Assembly: GCA_003056245.1 (NCBI GenBank)
Contig: MVDH01000001.1
Coordinates: 2,046,716-2,110,715 of the forward strand
DNA: 64,000 nt
Source: Cellvibrio sp. 79
GTDB taxonomy: Bacteria; Pseudomonadota; Gammaproteobacteria; Pseudomonadales; Cellvibrionaceae
Reading direction: 5' to 3'
Position numbers and translations under genes: made by a program. Shown here piece by piece: positions 28,579 to 37,686 of the stretch; positions within the stretch are counted from its first letter, which is position 1; each line of letters starts with the position of its first letter. The notes beneath the pieces are model-generated. The model was given only the letters and a program-made list of their open reading frames with translations. It ran no database searches and was not told the DNA's origin.

Positions 28579-28989
28579 ATGGCTTTTGGTGGCGGACTCG
28601 AAGAAGAAGCAGACATAAGCGAAATTAACATGACGCCCCTGGTGGACGTCATGTTAGTACTGCTGATTATTTTTATTATCACCGTACCAGTACTCACCCA
28701 CTCGGTGAAAATTGATTTGCCAAGGGTAGATAACACCCCCAACGAAGTAAAACCGGAAACGATTAATTTATCGGTGAGCGCTGAAGGCAATATTTTCTGG
28801 AACGAAGGGCAAATTACGTTAGAAGAACTGGAAGCACGACTCGATGTAGAATCCAGCAAACAACCACAACCGGAAGTACATATTCGCGGTGATAAAGCTG
28901 TCCCTTATGAACATGTGATAAAAACCATGGCAGCAGTGCAGCGGTCAGGAATTTTAAAATTAGGATTTGTAACAGAACCCGGCAACTAG
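28579..28989 (+). CDS. exbD: ExbD proton-channel subunit
   Basis: 136-residue single-pass membrane protein of the ExbD/TolR family. The family motif INMTPLVDVMLVLLIIF contains the essential aspartate in the membrane segment (PLVDVM). The periplasmic domain follows, with PEVHIRGDKAVPYEHV. It starts three bases after the exbB stop region, with a ribosome-binding site inside the exbB end. The stop codon lies in the loop of the operon terminator. Confidence 0.96.
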   Translation: MAFGGGLEEEADISEINMTPLVDVMLVLLIIFIITVPVLTHSVKIDLPRVDNTPNEVKPETINLSVSAEGNIFWNEGQITLEELEARLDVESSKQPQPEVHIRGDKAVPYEHVIKTMAAVQRSGILKLGFVTEPGN

Positions 28990-29000
28990 CCGGGTTTTTT
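28977..29000 (+). terminator. Terminator of tonB-exbB-exbD
   Basis: Stem ACCCGGC/GCCGGGT followed by six T. The exbD stop codon TAG overlaps the loop and the second arm, and the MATE gene starts five bases after the T run, so the terminator also separates these genes. Confidence 0.85.
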
Positions 29001-29004
29001 ATTT

Positions 29005-30333
29005 ATGGCTAATAACATCATAACCCACAGTTACATAGTGCACCTGGCGATTCCCATTATTCTCGCCAACATGGCCGCACCATTATTAGGCTTGGTCGAT
29101 ACCGCGGTAATTGGCCATACCGGTAACGCAAGTGATCTTGGTGCAATAGCACTAGGCTCACTGGTATTTAATTTTGTGTATTGGGCCTTTGGTTTTTTAC
29201 GTATGGGTACGACCGGTTTTATTTCCCAAGCTGCCGGTGCCGGTGATTATGCGGAAGTGCGCGCAGCGTTTGGACGCGCTTTGTTATTAGGTGGGGTGAT
29301 TGGGCTGCTATTAATTTGCGCACAATATCCGCTTATTCACAGCGCGCTCTGGTTACTCGACGGCAGTAAAAATGTAGAAGAGCAAGTCAAAACGTATTGG
29401 GACATTCGCATTTGGGCTGCACCTGCCACCCTCGCAAGCTACGCCATTATGGGTTGCCTTATCGGATTGGGAAAAACGCGGCAATTACTTTGGCTACAGT
29501 TATTTTTGAATATCACTAACCTGGCCCTCGATATTTTGTTTGTCGCAGGTTTTGACTGGGGAGTACGCGGTATTGCATTAGGGACTCTCATCGCCGAATG
29601 GAGTAGCGCCCTGCTTGGTTTGGTTCTGATATTTAAAAACCTTCGCATACAGCACGAAAAATTTTTGAAGTGGTCACAATTATTAAATCGTAGCGCTATC
29701 GTAAAAACGCTCGGCACCAACGCAGATATTATGTGGCGAACATTATTTTTATTAGGCGGTTTTGCATTTTTTGCCAACCAGGGTGCACGCTTCGGCGACA
29801 ACACACTTGCTGCCAATCATATCTTGCTGCAATTTATTTCGTTCTCGGCTTTTTTCCTGGATGGTTTTGCATTTGCGCTGGAATCTTTGGTAGGAAAAGC
29901 AAAAGGCGCATGTAATCGCGAGTTGTTTGACCGGGTAATTAAAGTCTCTACGCAAATTGCAGCATCGACGGCGGTATTGTTAATGTCGATTATCATCGTC
30001 GGAGGCACAACCGCCATTGCCGGGCTGACCTCGGTAAATGGTATACAAGAAGAAGCCACAAAATTCTTACCCTATGCTGCCATATATGTCGCAGTGTCTT
30101 TTGCAGCTTTTCAACTGGACGGCATATTTATCGGTGCAACCCATAGCCGCGCCATGCGCAATGCATCGTTTTATGCGCTGCTCATATTTCTTACTGGTAG
30201 CTGGATATTAATTCCCCTTCTGGGGAATCACGGACTGTGGACCGCTTTTGTGATTTATGTAATAGCCAGAGCAATCACATTAGGCATTTACCTACCGGAA
30301 TTACGCCGCAGTATTGCTCCGGAATCAACATAA
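29005..30333 (+). CDS. MATE-family efflux transporter (DinF-like)
   Basis: 442-residue membrane protein with twelve predicted membrane segments. The family N-terminus is ILANMAAPLLGLVDTAVIGH, and the second half repeats the fold (residues ~235 onward). The DinF branch of MATE is suggested by GTTGFISQAAGAGD. It probably exports cationic or oxidised small molecules in exchange for sodium or protons; the substrate is unknown. It starts immediately after the exbD terminator and has no strong ribosome-binding site apart from the purine-poor leader. Confidence 0.92.
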   Translation: MANNIITHSYIVHLAIPIILANMAAPLLGLVDTAVIGHTGNASDLGAIALGSLVFNFVYWAFGFLRMGTTGFISQAAGAGDYAEVRAAFGRALLLGGVIGLLLICAQYPLIHSALWLLDGSKNVEEQVKTYWDIRIWAAPATLASYAIMGCLIGLGKTRQLLWLQLFLNITNLALDILFVAGFDWGVRGIALGTLIAEWSSALLGLVLIFKNLRIQHEKFLKWSQLLNRSAIVKTLGTNADIMWRTLFLLGGFAFFANQGARFGDNTLAANHILLQFISFSAFFLDGFAFALESLVGKAKGACNRELFDRVIKVSTQIAASTAVLLMSIIIVGGTTAIAGLTSVNGIQEEATKFLPYAAIYVAVSFAAFQLDGIFIGATHSRAMRNASFYALLIFLTGSWILIPLLGNHGLWTAFVIYVIARAITLGIYLPELRRSIAPEST

Positions 30334-30335
30334 TT

Positions 30336-30662
30336 TTAATTGGTTTTGTGCTGCGCCAAATATTTTTTAGCGAGCGATAAATAGCGTGGAGTCGGACCTA
30401 CATCTTCATAAATCGCATCACCCAATTCATCAGTCGCTACGACTTTAGTTCCCTGGATATAAGGAAAGCTGGCTTCCAGTTGCCCCAAAGCAGCAGATAA
30501 TAACTCACTGATAATTTGTTCTTTTGAACGTTTTGGATACATTTCTGCCAAGGCTTCCAATTTTGCAACATCTTCAACCGCCAAACGCACTTGATAAGTT
30601 TCTTTGGTCAGGTTGCCGTTAGCGTGGCTTTCCCAATGTTCAACTAATTGTTTTAAATACAT
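30336..30662 (-). CDS. Conserved small protein (PA-type 'pilin assembly' annotation)
   Basis: 108 residues from the ATG at 30662, which has GAGGTG upstream; the longer frame to 30749 has no ribosome-binding site. Features include YLKQLVEHWESHANG, a ribbon-helix-helix-like segment LALAEMYPKRSKEQIISELLSAAL, and a C-terminal EDVGPTPRYLSL. Similar small proteins in Pseudomonas carry the annotation 'type 1 pili tip component' or 'pilin assembly protein', without strong evidence. Cytoplasmic, no signal peptide. Function is best left unknown. Confidence 0.75.
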   Translation of the reverse strand: MYLKQLVEHWESHANGNLTKETYQVRLAVEDVAKLEALAEMYPKRSKEQIISELLSAALGQLEASFPYIQGTKVVATDELGDAIYEDVGPTPRYLSLAKKYLAQHKTN

Positions 30663-30891
30663 AAACACCTCAGTATGGTTTACCCGATTTTCGCCTTCAT
30701 TTTCAGTGTAGTTCAATTCATTGGCACGCCAATCGATAACACTCGTCAATGCGGAAATATTTCACACAAGTTTTGTGCCAATCGATACAAGGAAAAAAAT
30801 AATCCGGCGTTACACTGGTTTTGAAAACAGTAGGCTTGTAAATCTGTATCAAGCCTGAATGATTGAGGAATGAAGTTACAAGGAGGGAATC

Positions 30892-31053
30892 ATGAAATTC
30901 CTGTCACACTTCTATCATTTCCAACTACCCCATCGCCTGCAGTTATTGGCAGATTCTGATATCGCCTCCTGGGTATTGGTTTACGCGGTTACCCTATCCT
31001 CACTCGTCGTCTCTTTATTGCTCCTGTTGTCGCCTGGCTACTTCCCGATCTAA
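30892..31053 (+). CDS. 53-residue single-pass membrane protein
   Basis: Small open frame with an excellent AGGAGGG ribosome-binding sequence seven bases before the ATG. The product has a short basic/aromatic N-terminus (MKFLSHFYHF, then LPHRLQLLADSD) and one hydrophobic helix of about 24 residues (WVLVYAVTLSSLVVSLLLLL) near the C-terminus. It probably sits in the inner membrane. It lies 47 bases before the zinc-ribbon protein on the same strand and may be co-transcribed. Unknown function. Confidence 0.6.
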   Translation: MKFLSHFYHFQLPHRLQLLADSDIASWVLVYAVTLSSLVVSLLLLLSPGYFPI

Positions 31054-31100
31054 GCAGTAACCGCTATAGTCAGCCGGGTTTTTAAACAGGAACTGTAACG

Positions 31101-31475
31101 ATGAAAGACGACTTCCCCGACTTGGGTAACAGCGCAGATATTCCCAATTTGGATTTTGAGACGCGCAAACTATTGCAAGATAATAAAACCGAGGCTGATG
31201 ATAACGGTGATCGTATCCGCAAGCTGGAAGACAAGCTCGCCAATTTGTCCCTGGTAACGGAGGCCTTGTGGAACTTGTTGAACACACGTACCCGCCTGAC
31301 CGACGAGGATCTGGCCACAAGTATTAATAATGTTGCCCAAACCCGCAAAGCGCGTGAGGAAAGTAAACTCACTTGTATTAAATGCAAGATGCAAAATTCC
31401 ATAAACCATAAAAAATGTATGTACTGTGGCGGTGAATTGACTGGTCACACCAGCAAGAGTTTGTTTAATTTTTGA
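31101..31475 (+). CDS. Small coiled-coil protein with C-terminal zinc ribbon
   Basis: 124 residues. The N-terminal part is acidic and helical (about residues 20-60, with RIRKLEDKLANLS). The C-terminus carries CIKCKMQNSINHKKCMYCGGE, a four-cysteine zinc-ribbon pattern (CxxC...CxxC, about residues 93-112). An AGGAA ribosome-binding sequence precedes the ATG. Probably cytoplasmic. No family name is recognised; neighbours give no clear role. Confidence 0.75.
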   Translation: MKDDFPDLGNSADIPNLDFETRKLLQDNKTEADDNGDRIRKLEDKLANLSLVTEALWNLLNTRTRLTDEDLATSINNVAQTRKAREESKLTCIKCKMQNSINHKKCMYCGGELTGHTSKSLFNF

Positions 31476-31561
31476 AAAGGAACTGGCCGGGATTAAGGCG
31501 GTTGACTAGTATCCTGACAGCAAAAATAAACTAACAATAACCTCTACTCGAGTTAACCGCT

Positions 31562-32371
31562 ATGAACCTCAAATCCCTTTCCCTGGCTATTGGTTTAATT
31601 CTGGGCCTGAACGCCCAGGCTTATGCAGCAGATACTCCGTTCAAATGGCCCAACGGCGCCAAAGCTGCGGTAAACCTCGCCTACGATGATGCGCTGGACA
31701 GCCAGTTGGATAACGTTATTCCGGCGCTGAACAAATATAAACTCAAGGGGACCTTTTACCTGAATGTAGTCAGCCCTACCCTGGTTACCCGCCTGGAGGA
31801 TTGGCGTAAAGCCGCCAAAGCGGGCCACGAATTGGGTAACCACAGTATTTTTCACCAATGCTCGAAAAGTGGTGCAGGGCGAGAATGGGTTCCGGAAGAT
31901 CGCAACCTCGATAAAATCAGCGTGGTACAAATGCAAGACCAGGTCAAAGTTGCCAATTCATTCTTGCATGCAATTGATGGCAAAACCGAACGCACCTATA
32001 CCCCACCGTGTATCGACCTGAATGCAGGCGGTGCTAATTATGTCGATGGATTGAAAAGCGAATTCGTCGCCATCAAAGCAGTTGGCGGCGGTGTAACTCC
32101 TGATATGAAAACTCTTGACCCTTATCGGGTCGGTGTGGATTTTCCATCCAATGTTACCGGTGCACAACTAATCGCTGTTGTTAAAGAGGCCGCTGCCAAA
32201 GGCACCATGGCTAACTTTACCTTCCACGGTGTTGGCGGGGACCACCTGGTGACCTCCAAAGAAGCTCATGACGAATTGCTGAAATATCTCGCCGACAATA
32301 AAGATATCTACTGGACAGATACCTTTGTCACCATCATGAAATATGTGAAGGAACAACAGGCGAAAAAATAG
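31562..32371 (+). CDS. Secreted polysaccharide deacetylase family protein
   Basis: 269 residues with a signal peptide (ending AYAA) and a NodB-type carbohydrate esterase 4 domain. Motif 1 is VNLAYDDALDSQ, with the catalytic and metal-binding Asp pair; motif 2 is GHELGNHSIFH, with the HxxxH metal ligands; the later strand NFTFHGVGGDH supplies another conserved histidine. It would remove acetyl groups from chitin, xylan or peptidoglycan-like substrates in the periplasm or outside. It is a single gene followed by a strong terminator. Confidence 0.9.
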   Translation: MNLKSLSLAIGLILGLNAQAYAADTPFKWPNGAKAAVNLAYDDALDSQLDNVIPALNKYKLKGTFYLNVVSPTLVTRLEDWRKAAKAGHELGNHSIFHQCSKSGAGREWVPEDRNLDKISVVQMQDQVKVANSFLHAIDGKTERTYTPPCIDLNAGGANYVDGLKSEFVAIKAVGGGVTPDMKTLDPYRVGVDFPSNVTGAQLIAVVKEAAAKGTMANFTFHGVGGDHLVTSKEAHDELLKYLADNKDIYWTDTFVTIMKYVKEQQAKK

Positions 32372-32385
32372 ATTTTCTACGCCCA

Positions 32386-32414
32386 ACAAACCCGGCTTTT
32401 GCCGGGTTTGTTTT
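32386..32414 (+). terminator. Rho-independent terminator of the deacetylase gene
   Basis: Eleven-pair stem ACAAACCCGGC/GCCGGGTTTGT with a four-T loop, followed by TTT. Confidence 0.88.
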
Positions 32415-32464
32415 ATTGAATACTTAAAAGCCGTTAAATACTTAAAATCAGTGCAGGGATAAAA

Positions 32465-32788
32465 ATGCTAGCTGTGGTATTGGAATTTGATGTTATTGAG
32501 GGAAAAGATAAAGAATTCGTTGCGGCATGGACCGAGTGCACTAAAACTATCTACGAAAATTTTGGCAGTCTGGGTTCCCGATTACATACATCCGAAACGG
32601 GTGCTTATATTGCCTATGCGCAATGGCCAAGTATCGAAGCATATGAAAAATCAGGTGACTGGCCAGAACATCTGATTAATGCCAGAGACAAAATGCGCGA
32701 GACTTTAAAAACTGGAAAACCCAAATTGCTTTATAAACTAACAACGGAAATCGATTTACTTAAAAACCAGCAACATCATCATAACTAG
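32465..32788 (+). CDS. Antibiotic-biosynthesis-monooxygenase-like small protein
   Basis: 107 residues with AGGGA just before the ATG. The pattern LAVVLEFDVIEGKDKEFVAAW, then LGSRLHTSETGAYIAYAQWPSIEAYE, is that of the dimeric alpha-beta barrel (ABM/NIPSNAP-like) superfamily. Such proteins act as monooxygenases or in small-molecule or heme handling, but the substrate is unknown. Cytoplasmic. It is isolated between the deacetylase terminator and a convergent gene. Confidence 0.75.
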   Translation: MLAVVLEFDVIEGKDKEFVAAWTECTKTIYENFGSLGSRLHTSETGAYIAYAQWPSIEAYEKSGDWPEHLINARDKMRETLKTGKPKLLYKLTTEIDLLKNQQHHHN

Positions 32789-32801
32789 ATTTTCACTATG
32801 C

Positions 32802-34346
32802 TTATTTATAATCCAGGAAAACATCATTTTTACTGTCCTTAAGCAACTCATTAATCGCTGTATATTGTTTATTGTCATTCAGCGTTGCCAATAGGTTTGA
32901 AAACTGTTGCAGCTTGTGATCAGTGAGTTCGTCCGTAGTTTTATCAACCAGTTTATAATTTATAAATTCACTCACTTCTTTAGTGCCACTTACATTTTGC
33001 TCCACCAGCAAGTTATTTACCTTGTCATCACTCATCGATAATATGCGACTGACATTTCCTTCTCGATGCTCAGTGATGTAACGATAATTAGGGTTGGTAA
33101 CACCCGGACTTTCCAGATCAAGAATTCCTTCAAACCAATTATTGCTTAGCTCATACCGTGATTCCTGTTTAATTAACCGGGTATCCGCATTGGTTTCAAT
33201 ACGGGTTTCTTGTGTGAGATTTAATACAAGGGCCGATGTCTGTGAATAAAATTCACGGTTATGAATTACTTTTGAACGAATAGTCGCAGTGAAATCCGGT
33301 AATCCCGAATCAAATGCTGCCAGTGTAGCATCGGTCGCGGTCTCGGCTTCTGGTGGTGCGGGGCGATTGATAAATTGTGCGAACATGGACTCAAATGCAT
33401 CCAACATAAACCGGCGCGATTTATTATTGGTATCCGCATCGTCTGTCGCTTCGCGAATTAATTTCAAATAAGGTTCCAGCATCCTTACATCAGCGGTGCT
33501 GCTTTCCATCAAAGCATTTAAGTTCGTGGTGATGTCTACCGAATAACCACGCACATCGCTTGCACGCAAGGTTTGGGTTTGTTTTTCTTCGTCGACGCTA
33601 AATTCATAGCTCTGCTCAACAAAATCACCTTTTCCATCCGGTCGGGTAAGCGTGAAGCTAAAACCGCTGATGACGCTGGTATCTATTCCTTTTAAATCGC
33701 GCAATTCGGTGGTGTCGGTACGGAAAAATTCATCTCCCATCTGTCCAAGTTTTTCCGCCAATTCACCCAATGCTTTTTGTTCCGCTTCGGAAAGCGAACC
33801 ATCCACGGTAAATGAAAACTCCAGTGTAGAATTTTCAGTACCAATATTTCGGTTACTTAATTCAATCTTTATCGTATCGCCATCTTTGGTTTTTATATTC
33901 AAATGCACAGATTGGTTATTGGATGATGTTCGAATATCGAAATTGGGAACAGGGCTTTTTACCGCCATTTCCTGGGTAACTTTCATGCGGCGAGCTTCGT
34001 TTTTATACTCGTTTGTCTCACGACTTAAAGAGCCTATCTGGCTAAAAACACCGCCGATACTAAAAGGAGATTTCCCCGCACCAAAGGAATTAAGTGAACT
34101 TAATAGGTTTTGGGAAATTGCAGAAGCTGCCTGACCTCGCGGTTTGTTGTCGCGCAAGCCACTTATATAAACGCTCGCAAGGTCATAACTGCCTGCCGAA
34201 TCCTGCGTTTGCCCTAGCGTTACCTTATCTGCCGTAGAATTATTTGTAGCAGGCGCAAATTCTGCTATCGGAGGTTCTTTAGCTTTATTGCCGGAAGTTG
34301 TTGCGATTAATGGCGATAACAATGTGCTGGCTGCAGTAACTTGCAT
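32802..34346 (-). CDS. Large hypothetical protein
   Basis: 514 residues from the ATG at 34346, which has GGAG six bases upstream; an ATG four codons earlier is possible. It has no signal peptide or membrane segment. The N-terminal ~110 residues are Ser/Ala/Gly-rich and disordered-looking. The rest is predicted to be mixed strand and helix, with long runs of charged residues and repeated FSFTV/FSFTL-type strands (about residues 180-250). Composition resembles cytoplasmic or type III-exported flagellar-associated proteins, but no family is recognised. It is a single gene on the minus strand downstream of the pilus operon. Confidence 0.7.
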   Translation of the reverse strand: MQVTAASTLLSPLIATTSGNKAKEPPIAEFAPATNNSTADKVTLGQTQDSAGSYDLASVYISGLRDNKPRGQAASAISQNLLSSLNSFGAGKSPFSIGGVFSQIGSLSRETNEYKNEARRMKVTQEMAVKSPVPNFDIRTSSNNQSVHLNIKTKDGDTIKIELSNRNIGTENSTLEFSFTVDGSLSEAEQKALGELAEKLGQMGDEFFRTDTTELRDLKGIDTSVISGFSFTLTRPDGKGDFVEQSYEFSVDEEKQTQTLRASDVRGYSVDITTNLNALMESSTADVRMLEPYLKLIREATDDADTNNKSRRFMLDAFESMFAQFINRPAPPEAETATDATLAAFDSGLPDFTATIRSKVIHNREFYSQTSALVLNLTQETRIETNADTRLIKQESRYELSNNWFEGILDLESPGVTNPNYRYITEHREGNVSRILSMSDDKVNNLLVEQNVSGTKEVSEFINYKLVDKTTDELTDHKLQQFSNLLATLNDNKQYTAINELLKDSKNDVFLDYK

Positions 34347-34426
34347 ATCAATCTCCATAGGTATTCCGTTACTATCGGCCGCACTGGCAAAAAATTAAGT
34401 AATTAAAGTGTAAAAAGTTGTAAGCA

Positions 34427-35389
34427 TTAATATTCGATGACCATGCGCACATTATCGGTGTATGTGCCAGCAACAGGTGTAGATTGTCCGGTAGTAATCC
34501 GGACCGGTAAGTTAACAGTTTCGCTCATTCCGGTACCTAAACGATTCAGCGGATTGGTTACACCAAGAATTTGCGTAGTAGAGCTTGGCTGAAAAATTTG
34601 ATAAGCAATGCTTTGGCCCCCTGCTGATTTCAAATAACGGGAACCCGATGTGTAATTATTACCATTATCGGCATAGAGCAAATAATCCTCCTGATTAGTG
34701 CAGCGAATACTTACACTTAATTGCGCTGCAGCTGTATTTTCCAAAAAGCTCACCGAACCAAAATCCACCAGTGTCGGTGTACTGATAAATTCACAACTTT
34801 TACTCACCACCATCGTCATGCTCATAGTTACCGTTGCATTGACTGGTGTATAACCCAGACAAATAATTGCAATACTGACACTAGTACAAATATTGCCATC
34901 CACCGTTAATGTTTGCGTGGCGGTATAAGTGCCTGCACTGGGCCAGAGTGTGGTGGTATTGGTTTTTACATGCAGGGGAATATCGATACGACCGCTCGCA
35001 AGCACACCAAGGCCCAATAAACTGAATCCACTCGGTCCGCCAACACTTTGTCCTTGTGCAGTAATGCCCGGTGTGTAGGTTGAATTGCTGGCAAGTGTAT
35101 AAGAGACGGTGTCAATTCCATTTGAGAGATTTAATGGTTGTTGCGCCGTGTACCTCAACCAGCTGGAAAGACTAAGCAACTGTAAGGTCAAGGCTGATGA
35201 ACACGTTACTGAAAAAGTCGCATCAACAGCGGCGCCGTTAGGCGATATTCCACCAGCAGGAACTGTTTGGCTTGCATTGCTGCCGTAATTAATGGTTGCA
35301 GGAGTTGTCGTTGCACTCGTATTACACACAGCAAATGCTGATGCACTGCAAAACATTAACGATAAAAATAATGCGGTCGGTGTTGTCAT
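34427..35389 (-). CDS. Spore-coat-U-domain tip adhesin of a Csu-type pilus
   Basis: 320 residues with a signal peptide (ending AFA) and two spore coat protein U (SCPU) domains (about residues 20-165 and 175-320). Each has the disulfide-forming cysteines and the terminal beta-strand typical of archaic chaperone-usher subunits; the last residues are YTDNVRMVIEY. A two-domain last subunit corresponds to the CsuE-type tip adhesin of Acinetobacter. The start overlaps the usher stop by four bases. Last gene of the five-gene pilus operon. Confidence 0.85.
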   Translation of the reverse strand: MTTPTALFLSLMFCSASAFAVCNTSATTTPATINYGSNASQTVPAGGISPNGAAVDATFSVTCSSALTLQLLSLSSWLRYTAQQPLNLSNGIDTVSYTLASNSTYTPGITAQGQSVGGPSGFSLLGLGVLASGRIDIPLHVKTNTTTLWPSAGTYTATQTLTVDGNICTSVSIAIICLGYTPVNATVTMSMTMVVSKSCEFISTPTLVDFGSVSFLENTAAAQLSVSIRCTNQEDYLLYADNGNNYTSGSRYLKSAGGQSIAYQIFQPSSTTQILGVTNPLNRLGTGMSETVNLPVRITTGQSTPVAGTYTDNVRMVIEY

Positions 35390-37686
35390 TCATCAACCCC
35401 GGTTACAGGCTGACAAATAATTTTGCCCAAACGCGGTAATGACTCTGTTTGCCCTGGCACTGGACTAACAGAAAGTATGCAATCGCCCTCTTCCCAATAT
35501 AAACGCAACGGCTCGGTCAGTTGCTCGATATAAACTTCGCCATCCCAGCCAACAATAAATTCCTGCTCAACTATATCGGCGGTTAACACTGCGCCAACCG
35601 GCAAAGGTTGTTCATTGATATCGTAAGCATCAATTAACACCGATGCCAAAAATTTAACGGGAAATTGCACATGAATTCCGCCTTTGCGTTGCGGAACAAT
35701 TAATTGTTCTATTGCGCTTATTGAAGCATTGGGCGGCAATTGATCCGGATCTATTGAAATGCGATTTTCCAGATTGCTGTATAAATCCGGCACCAATAAT
35801 TTTCCATTCGCTCCAGTAGTGCCCACTAATTGATTGCCAATCATCACCGGAATGTCAGGTTGTGCTGCATCCACCAACGCAAATGAATCAGTGATAAAAC
35901 GGCCGGGATAAATTTCCCCATCCATTGCAATTAATGCCCCGGTAACTCCACCCGAATATTGTGCACGCTCGGTATTACGCACTACGCTTGCCGATAATTC
36001 ATAATGCCGAGCGCGCCAGTCCATCGCAGCGTAAGCATTTTTTTCTGCTGAATCATCCATCCCCATACGCCATCCCATACCACCCGAATAAGGTGCATTA
36101 GCCATGGCTTGAATTTGTGTGCGCCATGAGCTGTCGATGTCGCGTTGCGAACCCGTGCTAACCTGACCGGTGCGCCCCAATGGGAGACTCAATGCCAGTG
36201 AAAAAATATTGCCTTTTTCACCGTAAAGTTGACGATTAATGTTCGCAAAAAGTGTTAACCCGGAATCAAAATACCGATTCCATGAAAGAGTCGCAAACTC
36301 GCGTGTGCCAGCACTTTGTTCATTAACCCGAAAATACCCCAGATTAAAAGAACCGGTTTGTCGTTGATAAAACGAAAACGCTAATTGCCATTGGGAATCA
36401 CGGACCACGTCGGAATCCAGGTTACCTAAATCGCGATAATTTCCATGACGCTGTAAATAGCGGGCACTCATTCCTATTCGTTGTTGGCTGTAACTGTAGG
36501 CGATTGACTCTTGCCATCCGGTTTGCTGCAAATAATCGCTGGATGTATGCGAATATTCAAACACCCCCCAATTACCTGCCAACAATGAAACACCGGCCCC
36601 GGCCAATTGCAAATCCTGCCCTCCCTGCACCAGAAATTGTGGTGTTAACCAGGAATTTAAACCGTAACGAATACTGCCGCTATATACCGGATCATCTTCG
36701 TAGTGATCAGAAGCAAAACCAAAATCTTCCCGACGAACACCAGCGGTCACATCATAATCCACCAAACCGGGCGCCAGTATTTCACTCGCAATATAAAAAT
36801 TAATTTTCTGTCGTGCCTGCTGCCCCTGAACATTTGTGGTAACAACTTCGGCCACACCAGCGCCCGATAAAATAGGCATAGTGTTAATTGAAAATGGACC
36901 GGGATTTACTTCATCACGCCAACGTAATTGATCATTAATTAATAGATCGACGCTACCTGGCAATGCTGATTCACCAAAAAATTCCGGTAATGGATACGTA
37001 ATTAAATTAGGATCCAATTCATAATCCCTGGCCACACGAATACCAGCCATGCGTACACTACTGCCCCAGTTCGGAGTTGCGTTAATAACATCACCGATCG
37101 TTACGCCCCATAACCCGTCTTGATTATCGTGTTGATAATAGGATTCAAAACGCAGGTAAGATGGACTTTCGCCAATATCATTACCATCGCGGGCAAGTCC
37201 GCGATTTACGGCATAAAAATATTGGTCAAACCAATAAAGCTCATGCCACAAAGATGTTTGGTAAGGCGCGGCCTCTTCATCGATTGCCAGAAAATCATAA
37301 TTAAGGAATGCCCCGGCATCCCGGTGTGCATCAGCAATAGGTTCTGATCTCGCCATAGTAGTTAAACTTTGCATGGGCAACGCACTACCGGGAACCGTCA
37401 ATAACATTTGTTGCAGGGTTTCATCGTACACAACAATTGCGCCAGGAAACTCACCGAGTAACAAACGCTCACCATGAGGAAAATCCAGTTTAATTCCCAG
37501 GGATTTAAGCTCTTCAGTTGAAACCTCCCAATCATTATTTTTTTGTATTACCGCTAAAACCTGGGTGGTATTTTTTCCATTGACAACAAATTCAAGGTAA
37601 AACACGCGCTGTGCCGATGCAGAAGAACAACACACCAGCAACAACATACAAACATATCGTAAACAGCGCTTGTCATTGCGCGGCAA
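35386..37686 (-). CDS. Outer-membrane usher of a Csu-type pilus
   Basis: FimD/PapC-family usher, about 766 residues from the TTG at 37686, which follows GGGAG. A TTG at 37713 and an ATG at 37647 are alternatives. The signal peptide is RYVCMLLLVCCSSASA-Q. An N-terminal domain precedes the beta-barrel (FFGESALPGSVDLLINDQLRW, then the plug and barrel strands) and the C-terminal domain (PVGAVLTADIVEQEFIVGWDGEVYI). It secretes and assembles pilus subunits across the outer membrane. It overlaps the chaperone stop by about 14 bases. Confidence 0.9.
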   Translation of the reverse strand: MPRNDKRCLRYVCMLLLVCCSSASAQRVFYLEFVVNGKNTTQVLAVIQKNNDWEVSTEELKSLGIKLDFPHGERLLLGEFPGAIVVYDETLQQMLLTVPGSALPMQSLTTMARSEPIADAHRDAGAFLNYDFLAIDEEAAPYQTSLWHELYWFDQYFYAVNRGLARDGNDIGESPSYLRFESYYQHDNQDGLWGVTIGDVINATPNWGSSVRMAGIRVARDYELDPNLITYPLPEFFGESALPGSVDLLINDQLRWRDEVNPGPFSINTMPILSGAGVAEVVTTNVQGQQARQKINFYIASEILAPGLVDYDVTAGVRREDFGFASDHYEDDPVYSGSIRYGLNSWLTPQFLVQGGQDLQLAGAGVSLLAGNWGVFEYSHTSSDYLQQTGWQESIAYSYSQQRIGMSARYLQRHGNYRDLGNLDSDVVRDSQWQLAFSFYQRQTGSFNLGYFRVNEQSAGTREFATLSWNRYFDSGLTLFANINRQLYGEKGNIFSLALSLPLGRTGQVSTGSQRDIDSSWRTQIQAMANAPYSGGMGWRMGMDDSAEKNAYAAMDWRARHYELSASVVRNTERAQYSGGVTGALIAMDGEIYPGRFITDSFALVDAAQPDIPVMIGNQLVGTTGANGKLLVPDLYSNLENRISIDPDQLPPNASISAIEQLIVPQRKGGIHVQFPVKFLASVLIDAYDINEQPLPVGAVLTADIVEQEFIVGWDGEVYIEQLTEPLRLYWEEGDCILSVSPVPGQTESLPRLGKIICQPVTGVDE

